From Streptomyces sp. RerS4 (GTDB taxonomy: Bacteria; Actinomycetota; Actinomycetes; Streptomycetales; Streptomycetaceae), in contig NZ_CP097322.1 in NCBI RefSeq assembly GCF_023515955.1, forward strand, positions 6,310,501 through 6,374,500: a stretch of DNA of 64,000 nt, written 5' to 3'. Numbering within the stretch: the stretch's first letter is position 1; the number at the start of each line of letters is the position of its first letter. A model generated the notes under the pieces. It was given only the letters and a program-made list of their open reading frames with translations, was not told where the DNA came from and ran no database searches. The position numbers and the translations under genes are program-made. Shown piece by piece: positions 54,802 to 62,629 of the stretch.

Positions 54802-56808
54802 ATGGCCCTTTCGGACGCGTCCCCCGAGATCGCCGATGCTCTGCGGGTGCTCCACCGCGTCTTCGGTTACGACTCCTTCCGCGGTGAGCAGCAGCAGATC
54901 ATCGAGCAGGTCGTGGGCGGCGGTGACGCCCTCGTACTCATGCCGACCGGCGGCGGCAAGTCGCTCTGCTACCAGATCCCCGCCCTGGTCAGAGCCGGTA
55001 CCGGCGTGGTGATCTCGCCGCTCATCGCGCTCATGCAGGACCAGGTGGACGCGCTCACCGCGCTCGGCGTGCGGGCCGGATTCCTCAATTCGACGCAGGA
55101 CCCGTACGAGCGCCAGGCCGTGGAGCAGGCCTTCGTCGCCGGAGAGCTGGACCTGCTGTACCTGGCGCCCGAGCGGTTGCGTACGGAGGGCACCCAGCGG
55201 CTGCTCGATCGGGGCGAGGTCTCGCTCTTCGCGATCGACGAGGCGCACTGCGTCGCCCAGTGGGGTCACGACTTCCGGCCCGACTACCTCGCGCTGTCGA
55301 TGCTGCACGAGCGCTGGCCCAAGGTGCCGCGGATCGCGCTGACCGCGACGGCCACCGAGGCCACCCACGCCGAGATCGCGGCCCGGCTGGGCCTGGAGGA
55401 CGCGCGGCACTTCGTCGCGAGCTTCGACCGGCCGAACATCCAGTACCGCATCGTCCCCAAGAACAACCCGCTCAAGCAGCTGCTGGACCTGATCCGGTCC
55501 GAGCACGAGGGGGACGCCGGCGTCGTCTACTGCCTCTCGCGGGCCTCCGTGGAGAAGACGGCGGCCTCCCTCGTGGAGCACGGCATCGACGCCGTTCCGT
55601 ACCACGCCGGCATGGACGCCCGTACGCGCGCCGCGAACCAGGCGCGGTTCCTGCGCGAGGACGGGGTCGTGGTCGTGGCCACGATCGCCTTCGGCATGGG
55701 CATCGACAAGCCGGACGTGCGCTTCGTCGCCCACCTCGACCTGCCCAAATCCGTCGAGGGCTACTACCAGGAGACCGGCCGCGCGGGCCGCGACGGCGAG
55801 CCGGCCACGGCCTGGCTGGCGTACGGGCTCCAGGACGTGGTGCAGCAGCGCAAGCTCATCGAGGGCTCCGAGGGCGACGAGACGCACCGCCGGTCGCTGG
55901 CCGCCCACCTCGACGCGATGCTCGCGCTGTGCGAGACCGTCGAGTGCCGCCGCGTACGGCTGCTGGCCTACTTCGGGCAGCAGGGCGAGCCGTGCGGCAA
56001 CTGCGACACGTGCCTGACGCCGGCCGAGTCCTGGGACGCGACGGTCGCGGCGCAGAAGCTGCTGTCCACGGTGTGGCGGCTGGCGAAGGAGCGGCGGCAG
56101 AAGTTCGGCGCCGGCCAGATCATCGACATCCTCCAGGGCAAGAAGACCGCCAAGGTCATCCAGTTCGACCACGACGCGCTCTCGGTGTTCGGTGTCGGCG
56201 CGGACCTCGGCACCTCCGAGTGGCGGGGCGTCGTGCGTCAGCTGCTGGCGCTGCGGCTGCTGGCGGTCGAGGGCGACTACGGGACGCTCGTCCTGACCGA
56301 CGACAGCGGCGAGGTGCTGGGAGGCCGCCGCACCGTCACGATGCGCAAGGAGACGACGCCGGCCGCGCCGTCCGGCAAGGAGCCCGGGTCCCGGTCGGGC
56401 AAGGGCAAGGCCGCGCGGGTGCCGGTCGACCTGCCGGCGGCCGCCGTACCGGTCTTCGAGGCGCTGCGAGCCTGGCGGGCCGCGACGGCGAAGGAGCAGG
56501 GCGTACCGGCGTACGTCGTCTTCCACGACGCGACGCTGCGGGAGATCGCGACGGGGCTGCCCACGACGGTCGCCGAGCTGGGCACGATCGGAGGGGTCGG
56601 CGAGGCCAAGCTCGCCAAGTACGCCGAGGGCGTCCTCGACACCCTGGCCCAGGTGGGAGCGACGCCCCCGGCCACGCCCGCCGTGCCCGCTCAGGCCGCC
56701 GCTCAGCCTCCGGCCCACGCCGGCGTCGCGCCGGAGCCCCACCCGGAGCCGCCGTTCGAGGACGAGCCGCCGTTCGACCTGGACGAGATGGACCCGTGGG
56801 ACGAGTGA
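54802..56808 (+). CDS. recQ: RecQ-family ATP-dependent DNA helicase
   Basis: A 668-residue 3'-5' helicase. Walker A LMPTGGGKSLCYQIP near residue 50, DEAH box AIDEAHCVAQWGHDFRPDY, motif III ALTATAT, motif VI QETGRAGRDG, then the RQC zinc site with CGNCDTC, a winged-helix region, and a C-terminal HRDC domain (VPAYVVFHDATLREIA). The last 60 residues are Pro/Glu-rich. It unwinds recombination and replication intermediates. TAGGCT at 54790-54795 ends 6 nt before the ATG, and there is no Shine-Dalgarno sequence, so the message may be leaderless. Confidence 0.93.
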   Translation: MALSDASPEIADALRVLHRVFGYDSFRGEQQQIIEQVVGGGDALVLMPTGGGKSLCYQIPALVRAGTGVVISPLIALMQDQVDALTALGVRAGFLNSTQDPYERQAVEQAFVAGELDLLYLAPERLRTEGTQRLLDRGEVSLFAIDEAHCVAQWGHDFRPDYLALSMLHERWPKVPRIALTATATEATHAEIAARLGLEDARHFVASFDRPNIQYRIVPKNNPLKQLLDLIRSEHEGDAGVVYCLSRASVEKTAASLVEHGIDAVPYHAGMDARTRAANQARFLREDGVVVVATIAFGMGIDKPDVRFVAHLDLPKSVEGYYQETGRAGRDGEPATAWLAYGLQDVVQQRKLIEGSEGDETHRRSLAAHLDAMLALCETVECRRVRLLAYFGQQGEPCGNCDTCLTPAESWDATVAAQKLLSTVWRLAKERRQKFGAGQIIDILQGKKTAKVIQFDHDALSVFGVGADLGTSEWRGVVRQLLALRLLAVEGDYGTLVLTDDSGEVLGGRRTVTMRKETTPAAPSGKEPGSRSGKGKAARVPVDLPAAAVPVFEALRAWRAATAKEQGVPAYVVFHDATLREIATGLPTTVAELGTIGGVGEAKLAKYAEGVLDTLAQVGATPPATPAVPAQAAAQPPAHAGVAPEPHPEPPFEDEPPFDLDEMDPWDE

Positions 56809-56853
56809 CCCCGCTCCCGGGGCGCGCGTAGAGCCGCTCCGGGAGCGACAGGA

Positions 56854-56884
56854 GGGGGCCGACGCGGTGTGCGCGTCGGCCCCC
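56854..56884 (+). terminator. Terminator after recQ
   Basis: A 12-bp stem, GGGGGCCGACGC (56854-56865) with GCGTCGGCCCCC (56873-56884), a 7-nt loop and TT. Confidence 0.8.
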
Positions 56885-57530
56885 TTCGCGTGCGTACGGG
56901 GCCCCGGCCGCCGCTCGCCGTTCGGGCTCGAAACCGCCCAAACCCGGTCGACGGCCGGAAGACGGGCGCATGACGGATGAACGACGAAGCGGGGCGAAAC
57001 GCTCTCGTCCCACTCGAACTTCGGTCTCGGAGTGGTCAGTAGGCGGCAAGTCGCCCATCTCCGGACTTGGTTGTGGCAGAGCGCCCTTGACGCGGTGGGG
57101 CCGGCGCGTGTCAGAGTCGACAAAGTTGCTGTTCAGCGACGTTGCACGGGCCCGCACCGCCCGCTGGTCACGGTTCACGTCGGACCGGCCGGCACCGCTT
57201 CGCGGGGGTGGGCCCGGCACCGGGGGGCAATGGAGGAAGGCTCGATGAAACAACTCGTCAGTTGCGCGGCGCGACCGGTACGGGACGACGCGGCGCCCGC
57301 CCGCCGGCACCGGGCGCGGCACCGGAAACCGTAGCGGGGCCGAATCGCCGCGCGGCGGGCCTGTGAAGACGACCACCCGCCCGCGCGCCGCCCCGCACAT
57401 CCCGCACACCTCGCGCATCCCGCGCACCCGCCGACGTACCCGACAGCCGGACGCAGGACGAAGCACACGCCCTCCCGGCCCGTCCGAACCATCGGCCGTT
57501 CGACCCGCGGCCTTGAAACAAGGAGCAGTC
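56885..57530. other. Long intergenic region between recQ and the LuxR-type gene
   Basis: About 650 bp. It holds a possible promoter (TTGACG at 57087-57092, CAGAGT at 57112-57117, 19-bp spacer), a small ORF at 57245-57334 and, from 57335 on, a C-rich stretch with unstable codon pattern leading to the ribosome binding site of the LuxR-type gene. No RNA gene or repeat was recognised. Confidence 0.5.
57245..57334 (+). CDS. Candidate 29-residue peptide ORF
   Basis: ATG 57245 is preceded by GGAGGAAGG ending 4 nt upstream, one of the strongest ribosome binding sites in this part of the window. The predicted peptide begins MKQLVSCAARPVRDD and continues with a very basic tail (HRARHRKP). It is too short and too basic to match a family; its one Cys and one Ser make a lanthipeptide precursor unlikely. 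It lies 130-160 nt after a possible promoter and before the LuxR-type regulator, so it could be a leader peptide or a small product of the same operon. Confidence 0.4.
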   Translation: MKQLVSCAARPVRDDAAPARRHRARHRKP

Positions 57531-58331
57531 ATGAGCGTCACGGCAGAGCCGGTGACCGATCTCCGCAACCTCACTCTTGACGCCCTGCGCGACCAGGCCC
57601 AGCAGCTCGCCGAGATGGCGGGCAGACTGTTCGAGCAGGAACGCACCACCTCGACGCAGCCGGCCGGGGCCGGCGACCGTCCGGCCGCGGGCACCACCGC
57701 ACCGGCCGCGAGCACCGAATCGGTCGCCGCTCACATCGTCCACCAGGCGGGGCACCGGGCGGTCATCGCCCAGTCGAGCTACTCCACGGGACCGTACGAG
57801 TACGGCGACCTGCTGCTGAACCGACTGCACGCCCAACTGCTCGCCCGGGGCAGCGAGGTACGCATGATCCTGCCGACCCGGCTCCTCGCGGACGAGGAGG
57901 CCTTCGAGCAGCTCTGCGAACTCTCCGACCTCGGCGCCGAGATCCGCCTCTCGCCCCACGAACTGCCCACCGCCACCGTCTTCGACGGACGCCTCGCCCT
58001 GCTCGACGGCGCCGGCGGACCCTCCCACGAGATGGCCGTCGTCCGCGACACGGACACGGCCAAGGCGATGGCGGTCCTGCACAACGCCGTCTGGGACGCC
58101 GCCGTCGACCTGACCGCCCTCGGCGGCGGCTGGACGGAGGGGGAGAACTCCTTACGGGTCCTGCGGACGCTCAGCCAGGGCCACACCGACGAGGTGGCGG
58201 CCCGTGACCTGGGTCTGTCGGTGCGCACCTACCGCCGGCACATCGCCTCGCTGATGCACCGCCTTGAGGCCACCTCCCGCTTCCAGGCCGGCGTCCGCGC
58301 GGCCCAACTGGGCCTCATCGACTGCCCCTAG
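57531..58331 (+). CDS. LuxR-type helix-turn-helix regulator
   Basis: A 266-residue protein. The C-terminal GerE/LuxR helix-turn-helix covers about residues 212-255 (TDEVAARDLGLSVRTYRRHI). The N-terminal part resembles the phospholipase-like TrmB/regulator fold (VIAQSSYSTGPYEYGDLLLN, SEVRMILPTRLLADEEAFEQL, LPTATVFDGRLALLDG) seen in many actinomycete orphan regulators of secondary-metabolite genes. ATG 57531 is preceded by AGGAG at 5 nt. It likely controls the following AT-kinase gene, since a terminator and 307 bp separate them but no other regulator is near. Confidence 0.78.
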   Translation: MSVTAEPVTDLRNLTLDALRDQAQQLAEMAGRLFEQERTTSTQPAGAGDRPAAGTTAPAASTESVAAHIVHQAGHRAVIAQSSYSTGPYEYGDLLLNRLHAQLLARGSEVRMILPTRLLADEEAFEQLCELSDLGAEIRLSPHELPTATVFDGRLALLDGAGGPSHEMAVVRDTDTAKAMAVLHNAVWDAAVDLTALGGGWTEGENSLRVLRTLSQGHTDEVAARDLGLSVRTYRRHIASLMHRLEATSRFQAGVRAAQLGLIDCP

Positions 58332-58638
58332 ACCCCGCGCAGGGTCGCGGGTCGCCATTTCCCGCTGAGGGGCTGTAGGGGCTGAAGGGCTGAAGGGCCC
58401 TCTCCGTATCCGTACAACGGGCGGAGAGGGCCCTTTCGTGTTCGTTCGTGTTCGTCCCCGCCCGACGGCACGGCTTCGCGGCGCGTGTCATCAAACTGCC
58501 AATGTCTCCCCGCGATGGCACGTTGATGCGGCGACACCCAATACCCCCTTCCGCCCCGCCTAATCTCGAAGAGCGAACGGAGAACGCGGCCGCGAGGAAG
58601 ACCCGCGGACGCGGACCACGACGGGGAGGAAAGCGGAA
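58332..58638. other. Intergenic region between LuxR-type and AT-kinase genes
   Basis: 307 bp. Contains a GGGCTGAA-type short tandem repeat (about 58368-58400), a strong hairpin terminator, and a putative regulator site CTGCCAATGT at 58496-58505 with a nearby TGGCACG. A promoter for the 58639 gene must lie here; no clear hexamers could be placed. Confidence 0.5.
58393..58436 (+). terminator. Terminator after the LuxR-type gene
   Basis: A 14-bp stem AAGGGCCCTCTCCG (58393-58406) pairing with CGGAGAGGGCCCTT (58422-58435), 15-nt loop, TTT tail. Confidence 0.85.
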
Positions 58639-61600
58639 ATGGAACGCGACACCATACGAGAGGGATTAGCCGGGACCACGGCCGGCGGCGGCCCCGCGGA
58701 GACGGGACATCGCCACGGCATCGTCGGTTTCTTCCCCGGCCTCGGCAGCCGGGCCGCCTACCGGAACCTCGGCCGTTTCCTCCTCGACAGCGGAATGCCG
58801 GAAGTCGCCGGGGTCTACGAGGACGGCGCACGGGCCCTCGGCCTGCCGGGCCGCCCCGACCGCCTGCTGACCGCCCCGGAGAACATGCCCGAGGGGAAGC
58901 TGGAGCAGCAGGGCTTCATCGGGGCCGCGTTCCTCGTGCACAACCTGGCCCTCCACGCCCACCTGCGCGCCGCGGCGGTCCGCGCCGGCCGGCCCCTCGA
59001 CCTCTCGGCCTACACCGGCGAGAGCTTCGGCGTCCTGGCCTCCGCCGTGGCCTGCGGTTCCCTCTCCGTCGCCGACGGCGTGCGGATCGCCCGCGCCTTC
59101 ACGCCGCTCATGCTGCTGGCCGCCTCGGGCGAGCCCTCCACCGAGCCCCTCGCCCGGGAGCTGGCCCCGTACCTGACCGGCCTCACGCGCGGTGAGCCGC
59201 TGGTCGGCGAGCCGTCCCACGTGGTGGCCCTGAAGGGCGAGTCCGACGCCCTCGCCGACCTTCTCGCGGAGCTGCGGACCGCCTATCCGACCACCGACGT
59301 CGAGGTCCACAAGCGGTATTCCCGTCGGCAGGTGAACGTGTACGTCCGCGCCGGCGTGAAGGCGCGATTCGACCGGTACCTGAAGGATTTCCCGTCCGTC
59401 ACCGCGCAGGAATTGAAGGACCCGACCGTATTCCTGGCCCATTCCGAGCGGATGCGACCCGTCCGCCGCGCCCTGGCCCGTTTCATCGAGGAGAACGACA
59501 TCATTTTCAAGCACCCTCACACCCCGGTGGTCTCCAACAACGACGCGGGTCTGCTCACCACGGGCGCGGACATCAGAAAAGCGGTTCTCGCCATGACCGA
59601 CGAAATCATGGCCTCCGGCACCACCGCCGAAATCCTGGAAAGCCTCGACCCGGAAATGGTCGTGGAATTCGGTCTCGGCGGCAAGTCCCTCCAACTGCTG
59701 GCCGACAACGACGTGGAGGCTCCCGCCATGCCCTACACCGGTGAGGTCTCCGAGACCGACCTGCTCATCGGGTCCGTGCGCCTCATGAACGGTCTGACCG
59801 GCGAGTTGGACCGGCTGCGCACCACGGGCGGCCCCCTGGAGGAGCAGCACTACGACACGCTCCGCAGCCTCTTCCGCATGGCCTCGAAGAGCCCCTTCTT
59901 CGACACGTACCTGTACCGCACGATGAGTCGCGTCATCACCCGGGAGATGCTGCACTCCGAACGCGACGGCTCACCGGCCTTCCACCGCTTCCTGGAGGTC
60001 TTCCAGCACACGTCGAACCATCGGGACGCCGTCGATCTCGACGCGGGCGAACTCGTCCTCCAGGCCCGGCTGAAGAAGCGGATCAGCGGGAACGCGGACA
60101 CCCTCGGCCAGGCCTACGCCGAACTCAGGATCCTCGACGCGGCCGGCCGGATCTCGACCCGCGAGTCGACCGACGTCAAGGAGCCCGAGGTGGTCGTCTT
60201 CCACTTCGCCCGCCCCGACGACACCGCCGACGACACCGCCGCCGCCGCCGAACCGGTCCGCGCCATCGGGACGTTGCTCGACTCGCACCCCGCCGGCGAA
60301 GCCGAGGCCGTGCCGGACCGGGACCCGGACGGCGACCCGTACGCCGACCCCGCGGCCGCGAGCCGGATCGCCTACCAGTACACCCTCTTCCGCATGCTCC
60401 GCCGGCACCGCCCCGCCCTCTTCGCGCAGAGCGACTTCTTCCTCGAAGGCTCCGACCCCGAGGGCTGGCTCGTCGCCCTCGCCGCCTCCGGGGCCGTCCC
60501 CCTCGCCGAGGCCATGGCCGTCGGCAGCGCCCACGCGGAGCACGGCCACCGCGCGCAGGAGACCCGAGCCGCGCTCCAGCGCCTGTTCTTCACCCTCAAG
60601 CCCTCCGGGATCCCCGTCATCTCACCCGAGGGCGTCCCGGTCCAGTCCAAGAAGGACCTCGAAGCCTCCACCCGCGCCGTCTTCCACCACCTCGCCCTCG
60701 AAACGCCCGTCCGCCGCATCCACCTCAACGGGCGCCTCCAGATCGTCGCGCTCGGCTCCCCGATCGACCCCGCCGATGTGGACGCCGGCCCCTTCCGGAC
60801 CGACGTCATCGAGCTCCTCGACCCGGCCGAGGTGGGGGAGCGCCGCGCCAACCCCGCCCTCGACGCCTTCGAGGACCGCGCGGTCCTCAGCCTCACCCCC
60901 GAGCACGAGAAGGTCCTGCGCTACGCCCAGGGCCGCAGGCTCCTGCGCAGCACGGTGTACGCCTACGTCCACGCCGACGAGGAGATCGTCGGGTTCGGGG
61001 CCGGCGGCAGCGAGTCCATGACGATCTTCATCAGGCGGGACGGCGACACGGAGATCACCGTACGCAAGATCCTCAGCGAGGCCCTGACCACGGCCCACTG
61101 GGACCCCGACGGCGAGGGCGTCATGCTGCCGCCGTTCGCGAAGGCGCGCAAGCAGGCGGAGTACCTCCAGGCCCTGCCGGACTCCGTGCGGCGCAACTTC
61201 CCCGAGGTCGGCGAGATCCTGGAGCGGGACATCCCCATCCCCGCGCACCTCCAGAAGGACGGCCGGACCACGGACCGCGAGGTCATCTACGAGATGAGCT
61301 ACGTGAAGGGCGAGGAGGTCAGTCGGTTCGTCGAGAAGTACTCCCCGCCGCCGGCCGTGATCGCCCGGCTCTACGAGCAGATCTTCCGGGTCCTCAACGA
61401 GCAGGTGCACTCCGTCAGTCGGGTCCCCGCCCCGGGGGAGACCGTGGACATCTCCTACTTCCAGAAGATCGAGGACCGTCTCGCGCTCAGCCGGGAGACC
61501 GCCCCCGTGACCTTCGGCCCGGACCTCCTCGACACCCCGACCATCGTCATCAACGGCGTCACCTACCTGAACTCGTCGGCGCTGCTGGAACGTTTCCGGG

Positions 61601-62448
61601 CGCACCCCGAGTACCTGGAGGTGCTGGAGCCGCGGTTCCACTCGCTGGTCATGGGCGACACGAACACCGAGAACATCAAGATGGCCGATCCCGAACCGCT
61701 CCTGCGCGCCCAGCGGTTGATCGAGGCGGGCGCGCCGCGCGCGGAGGTGGACGCGGCGCTGGACGCCATCACCCCCGAGTCGCTGGGGATCCGGTTCCTG
61801 GACCCGCGGGCCATCGGCTTCAAGACCGACGGCGCCGACACCCGCGACGACCCGATGTACGACAACAAGCCCTGGCACAACTCCATCGGCCACTACGACG
61901 AGATCCACTTCGAGCGCTTCAGGCTCCAGGTCCGCACGGGCCGGGGACGGGCGCCCCAGGTCGAGATCGAGTTCGACGAGGGCAACCCGTACCAGGACGC
62001 GTACCGGGTCCGGGACGTGACGGCGGCCGGCGAGGCGATCGACACGGCGGCCGTCCCCCGCGGGATGGAGGACTACTTCGCCCCCGTGATGACGGCGGTG
62101 TACGGGCTGGACGACCCGCACTCGCGCTACGTGCGGGAGGACCCGTACTGGCTGATCCGCTTCGTGTTCATGATGGGCAGCCACTTCACGGCGATGCCGC
62201 CCTTCCACTTCCAGGCGGAGCTGGACGGCACGTTGACGGACACCTACCAGACGCAGCGCCGGCCCGTCGCGATCTACTGCGAGGGCATCAAGTGGCTCAA
62301 CTGGGCGCTGGAGATGCTGGAGGGCGACCGGGACGAGTTCCTGGGCCTGACGGTTCCGCCCCTGCCCTACGTCACCCGTGGTCACGCGCTGGTCGGCCTG
62401 CGGTTCGGCGGCTCCGGCTTCGACCGGGGCGCCGCGGCCGCCGCGTAG
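58639..62448 (+). CDS. Acyltransferase-like domain fused to an APH-like kinase domain
   Basis: A 1269-residue protein. Residues 25-350 resemble a malonyl-CoA:ACP transacylase: GFFPGLGSRAAYRN at the start, the nucleophile elbow GESFG with Ser129 (GHSxG in canonical enzymes), a ferredoxin-like small subdomain (SHVVALKGES...VHKRYSRRQVNVYV), and LAHSERMRPVR with a catalytic-type His. Residues about 480-780 are unassigned. From about 780 the chain looks like an aminoglycoside-phosphotransferase/choline-kinase fold: Gly-rich FGAGGSES, Lys in TVRKIL, the catalytic loop MGDTNTENIKM (Asp1007, Asn1012) and LDPRAIGF (Asp1055). ATG 58639 follows GGAGGAAAG. I know of no named family with this order; a kinase acting on an acylated or carrier-bound intermediate is possible. 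Confidence 0.75.
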   Translation: MERDTIREGLAGTTAGGGPAETGHRHGIVGFFPGLGSRAAYRNLGRFLLDSGMPEVAGVYEDGARALGLPGRPDRLLTAPENMPEGKLEQQGFIGAAFLVHNLALHAHLRAAAVRAGRPLDLSAYTGESFGVLASAVACGSLSVADGVRIARAFTPLMLLAASGEPSTEPLARELAPYLTGLTRGEPLVGEPSHVVALKGESDALADLLAELRTAYPTTDVEVHKRYSRRQVNVYVRAGVKARFDRYLKDFPSVTAQELKDPTVFLAHSERMRPVRRALARFIEENDIIFKHPHTPVVSNNDAGLLTTGADIRKAVLAMTDEIMASGTTAEILESLDPEMVVEFGLGGKSLQLLADNDVEAPAMPYTGEVSETDLLIGSVRLMNGLTGELDRLRTTGGPLEEQHYDTLRSLFRMASKSPFFDTYLYRTMSRVITREMLHSERDGSPAFHRFLEVFQHTSNHRDAVDLDAGELVLQARLKKRISGNADTLGQAYAELRILDAAGRISTRESTDVKEPEVVVFHFARPDDTADDTAAAAEPVRAIGTLLDSHPAGEAEAVPDRDPDGDPYADPAAASRIAYQYTLFRMLRRHRPALFAQSDFFLEGSDPEGWLVALAASGAVPLAEAMAVGSAHAEHGHRAQETRAALQRLFFTLKPSGIPVISPEGVPVQSKKDLEASTRAVFHHLALETPVRRIHLNGRLQIVALGSPIDPADVDAGPFRTDVIELLDPAEVGERRANPALDAFEDRAVLSLTPEHEKVLRYAQGRRLLRSTVYAYVHADEEIVGFGAGGSESMTIFIRRDGDTEITVRKILSEALTTAHWDPDGEGVMLPPFAKARKQAEYLQALPDSVRRNFPEVGEILERDIPIPAHLQKDGRTTDREVIYEMSYVKGEEVSRFVEKYSPPPAVIARLYEQIFRVLNEQVHSVSRVPAPGETVDISYFQKIEDRLALSRETAPVTFGPDLLDTPTIVINGVTYLNSSALLERFRAHPEYLEVLEPRFHSLVMGDTNTENIKMADPEPLLRAQRLIEAGAPRAEVDAALDAITPESLGIRFLDPRAIGFKTDGADTRDDPMYDNKPWHNSIGHYDEIHFERFRLQVRTGRGRAPQVEIEFDEGNPYQDAYRVRDVTAAGEAIDTAAVPRGMEDYFAPVMTAVYGLDDPHSRYVREDPYWLIRFVFMMGSHFTAMPPFHFQAELDGTLTDTYQTQRRPVAIYCEGIKWLNWALEMLEGDRDEFLGLTVPPLPYVTRGHALVGLRFGGSGFDRGAAAAA

Positions 62449-62492
62449 GGCCGCGTAAGGCCGCGAGGCTCAAGCGGCGGTCAGGCGGAACC

Positions 62493-62552
62493 CCAGTGTC
62501 ACCTGCCAGTGTTCCTAGTGGTTTCGGGTCGGCCCCCCACGGGGGCGACCCG
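62493..62552 (+). promoter_or_regulatory. Repeated CCAGTGT motif and hairpin before the last gene
   Basis: CCAGTGT occurs at 62493-62499 and 62506-62512 (13-bp spacing); the second lies within CTGCCAGTGT, similar to CTGCCAATGT before the 58639 gene. A hairpin CGGGTCG/CGACCCG (62525-62531, 62546-62552) with inner C5/G5 pairing follows, and may be a terminator for the 58639 gene or an attenuator. Confidence 0.4.
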
Positions 62553-62629
62553 CGCGGGTGGCACTGGTTCCCCTTCATTCGAAACACAGTCACAGCCACC
62601 CATGTCCAACCCGCAGGAAGGATCTACTC

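Noticed and set aside
57363..57530. 56-codon N-terminal extension of the LuxR-type regulator
   Set aside because: Pro/Arg/Thr-rich, no ribosome binding site, while AGGAG lies just before ATG 57531.
58368..58400. GGGCTGAA-type short repeat after the LuxR-type gene
   Set aside because: Only about three imperfect units; it is part of the arm region of the terminator and probably without function.
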